Shown in pieces: positions 6,101 through 7,140 of a stretch of 7,140 nt of DNA. The notes beneath the pieces are model-generated. The model saw only the letters and a program-made list of their open reading frames with translations. It had not been told where the DNA came from and ran no database searches. The translations under genes were made by a program, and so were the position numbers. The DNA comes from an uncultured Oxalobacteraceae bacterium. GTDB taxonomy: Bacteria; Pseudomonadota; Gammaproteobacteria; Burkholderiales; Burkholderiaceae. How positions within the stretch are numbered: position 1 is the stretch's first letter; the number at the start of each line of letters is the position of its first letter. The DNA is taken from positions 1 through 7,140 of the forward strand of contig CAMLFK010000254.1 in NCBI GenBank assembly GCA_946479255.1. The letters run 5' to 3'.

Positions 6101-7140
6101 GACCAGGCCGAATCCGGCCCTGCGGGCGAACTCCAGCCCATGTTCGGCCTCGCGCTCGATCCGGTCCAGCGGGTCGCCGCAGGCCAGCAGATTGGTGACC
6201 AGATGGTTGCAGCTGTACAGCGCGAAGGTCAGGTCGCCGTTTTCGTTGGCCACGTCGAAGGCGCGCCGCACCCACGCCCGCCCGCTCTGGAAGGGCTGGC
6301 TCCAGGGCGTGACGACGTTGCCGAAGTGGACATAGACGCGCGCCTTGTAGCGGTCCAGGCCGCGCTGGTCGACCAGGTCCAGGCCCAGCTTGGCGAAGCG
6401 GAAGCCGGCCTGGTAATCGCCGAAGCGCGGACCGAGGAACATGCCGAGCCAGCAATAGCCCAGGCTTGAGCCGTCACTGTGCCCATGCTCCAGGCTGAGG
6501 TTGGCGATGCGGCCCACCACCAGGCCCAGCAGATTCTCGTCGGTGAACAGGGCCGGCGGCAGGATGGTGGTGAGCACGTCCATGGTGGCCTGCTCGTCGG
6601 GCTTGCGCATCAAGGGCAGCTTGACCAGCGCCTTGATGGGGCGCTCGCCGACCTGTTGCCAGATGCGCGCGAATTCCCGCTCCACCTCCTCGGCGGCCGG
6701 ATGCCGCACCCAGTCCAGGCCTACCCGGCGCAGGTAGTCCAGCCCGGCCTCGACCGCGCGGTCGCTGCGGTCGAGCGTGGTGAACAGGTTGACGCGCACG
6801 CAGGTGACGGCGGCCAGGTCGACCCGGTTGGCGGCGCGCTCGCTCAGCCGCGCCAGGCGCTGCTCGGCCGCGCCCAGCTCGCCGGTCAGGTATTCGCACT
6901 CGGCCAGGCGCAAGGCCAGCGCGAAACGCAGCGGGTAGCGGCGTTCCCAGCTGTCGGGCGCGAGCAGGGCATAGCCCGCCTTCAGGAAGCCCAGCGCCGC
7001 GGCGTAGGCAGTGGCATCCTGGGCGCGCCGGCCGGCCATCAGGTTGAGTTCGGCCACACGCTCGCGCTCCTGCACCGAGTCGATCAGGGCGGCGCCGCGG
7101 TTGAACTGGTTGGCGATCTCGAAAATGTGCTGCTCCAGCG
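3101..7140 (-). CDS. Hybrid sensor histidine kinase with TPR-like, GAF, PAS and receiver domains (N-terminus cut by window edge)
   Basis: The frame is open from base 7140 to the TGA at 3101, giving 1345 visible codons and no credible start, so the gene continues to the right. Order along the protein: a long helical TPR-like region (7140 to about 5396); GAF (about 5332-4873); PAS/PAC (about 4843-4517); HisKA with SHELRSPLN, the phospho-accepting His codon at 4424-4426; HATPase_c (about 4123-3785) with N-box NLLDNAIKF, G1 DTGIGI and G2 GTGLGL; receiver (about 3712-3364) with DD, acceptor Asp in IWMDMRMPIMDG, Thr in ALTAS and Lys in RKPF; and an Ala/Leu-rich helical tail to the end. All catalytic boxes are intact. 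The first visible residues (FEIANQFNRGAALI, then ERVAELNLMAGRRA) match the linker seen in Ser/Thr kinase-AAA-histidine kinase fusions, so a Ser/Thr kinase and NTPase module is expected beyond the window (inference). There is no membrane segment in the visible part, so it is likely a cytoplasmic sensor. The tail resembles an HPt-like bundle but lacks the HPt His motif. It probably signals to the downstream receiver-GGDEF-EAL protein. Confidence 0.93.
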   Translation of the reverse strand, partial: LEQHIFEIANQFNRGAALIDSVQERERVAELNLMAGRRAQDATAYAAALGFLKAGYALLAPDSWERRYPLRFALALRLAECEYLTGELGAAEQRLARLSERAANRVDLAAVTCVRVNLFTTLDRSDRAVEAGLDYLRRVGLDWVRHPAAEEVEREFARIWQQVGERPIKALVKLPLMRKPDEQATMDVLTTILPPALFTDENLLGLVVGRIANLSLEHGHSDGSSLGYCWLGMFLGPRFGDYQAGFRFAKLGLDLVDQRGLDRYKARVYVHFGNVVTPWSQPFQSGRAWVRRAFDVANENGDLTFALYSCNHLVTNLLACGDPLDRIEREAEHGLEFARRAGFGLVIAILTGQLQLIRSLRGATAGFGSLNDAGFDEARFEAHLEADPRLAIAACWYWIRKLQARYFAGDYGAADACACNAERLLWTSPSHIEMAEYHFYAALARAARYDQAGTEQRPRLLSELDAHRRQLEEWRRSCPENFANRAALAGAELARIEGRELDAMRLYEEAVGSARDNGLAHNQALAYERAAAFYRTRGFELVADTYLRQAHEGYARWGAAGKLRQLEERHRQLQARLLTPPAAPLAQLDMLSVAKATQAISGRIVLDELVDTLMRIALENAGAQSGALLLVRDGQLALVADTQVAQQDVQVRLLRGAGQDAMDLPETILNYVRRSGETVLLADAALMHPYASDSYFSRHRPKSVLCLPIVRQGALIGLLYLENKLVTHAFTPARVTVLELFACQAAISLENAQLYTDLRVREARMRRLIEANIIGIFFWDVRGAINDANDAFLGMVGYSRADLAAGKLSWSALTPSEYGELDRLKVAQLSTAGTCTQYEKEFIRKDGTRVAALIGGTLLEGSQEQGLAFVLDLTERRQAEAERAARKSADAANAAKSAFLSSMSHELRSPLNTLLGFARLMERQSALPEETRDDLAIILRSGEHLRALINQVLDLAKIEAGRVVLSVSDFDLHAMLDELEDMFAFKAEARALSLHVELDGMPCFVRGDSLKLRQVLINLLDNAIKFTEHGQVTLRVHPLPQEGWLDFAVVDTGIGIAALELEQLGTAFVRAGGAQREGTGLGLAISRNFVRLLGGELRIASRLGHGTSASFSIELPAVSAEAAALDPLPRRVVALAPDQPRYRIMVVDDRAEARQLLLRLLAPLGFEVREAGNGQEAVELWQAWPAHLIWMDMRMPIMDGRAATRRIKASPKGGATVVIALTASSFEEERADILAAGCDDFLRKPFHESELFALMHKHLGVNFIYQDEGAAAAPALDAEALAAQPAAMRHALEQALVQLDTAAVTAAIAEVGDPALAHALATLANEFQYTQILRLLQGVDQQELP

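Noticed and set aside
5423..6469. + strand open frame of 348 codons opposite the TPR-like region
   Set aside because: Same reasoning: antisense shadow, low-complexity composition, no domain or ribosome binding site.
7073..7075. GTG as the start codon of the sensor kinase
   Set aside because: The frame stays open to the window edge, and the residues upstream of this codon (FEIANQFNRGAALIDS) continue the recognised linker of the family, so the codon is an internal Val.
1..7140. CRISPR array, tRNA, rRNA, toxin-antitoxin or phage-defence system
   Set aside because: No regularly spaced repeat series beyond the two copies at the left edge, no tRNA-like cloverleaf or rRNA sequence, and no gene with defence-type domains. 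The multi-domain kinase has a conventional sensor architecture in the visible part.

Overview
The window looks like chromosomal DNA from a GC-rich betaproteobacterium. Protein flavour (a DUF5335-type protein, a secreted PRC-barrel protein, very large hybrid sensors) and codon use suggest Oxalobacteraceae such as Massilia, Duganella or Janthinobacterium; this is an inference from recognition, not a computed placement. It holds three complete genes, one large gene cut by the right edge, and what looks like the end of an insertion sequence at the left edge.

Left part (1-1023, + strand). Bases 1-53 carry two copies of GGGACATTTCTA 25 bases apart and finish in TTGACA, which resembles the terminus of an IS21-like element whose body lies outside the window. 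After a 124-base leader come two small co-directional genes 45 bases apart, each with a clear Shine-Dalgarno: a cytoplasmic DUF5335-like protein and a probably exported PRC-barrel protein. They may form a short operon. Their functions are not established.

Middle (1021-1062). The + strand pair and the - strand genes converge. The two stop codons, both TAG, sit inside the two arms of a perfect 8-bp inverted repeat, a possible shared terminator.

Right part (1060-7140, - strand). Transcription runs from a giant hybrid sensor kinase (C-terminal 1345 codons visible: helical TPR-like region, GAF, PAS, HisKA, HATPase, receiver, helical tail) through a 136-base gap into a receiver-GGDEF-EAL protein with intact cyclase, I-site and phosphodiesterase motifs. 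The upstream end of the kinase matches the class that carries a Ser/Thr kinase and an AAA/NTPase module N-terminally, which would lie beyond base 7140. The simplest reading is a phosphorelay whose output is a change in cyclic-di-GMP. The partnership is inferred from adjacency and domain logic.

I see no tRNA, rRNA, CRISPR array or clear novel system. The most noteworthy items are the domain-rich sensor plus bifunctional c-di-GMP protein, the receiver's Lys-to-Arg change, the TTG start, the overlapping-stop inverted repeat, and the IS terminus beside a small stress-type gene pair.
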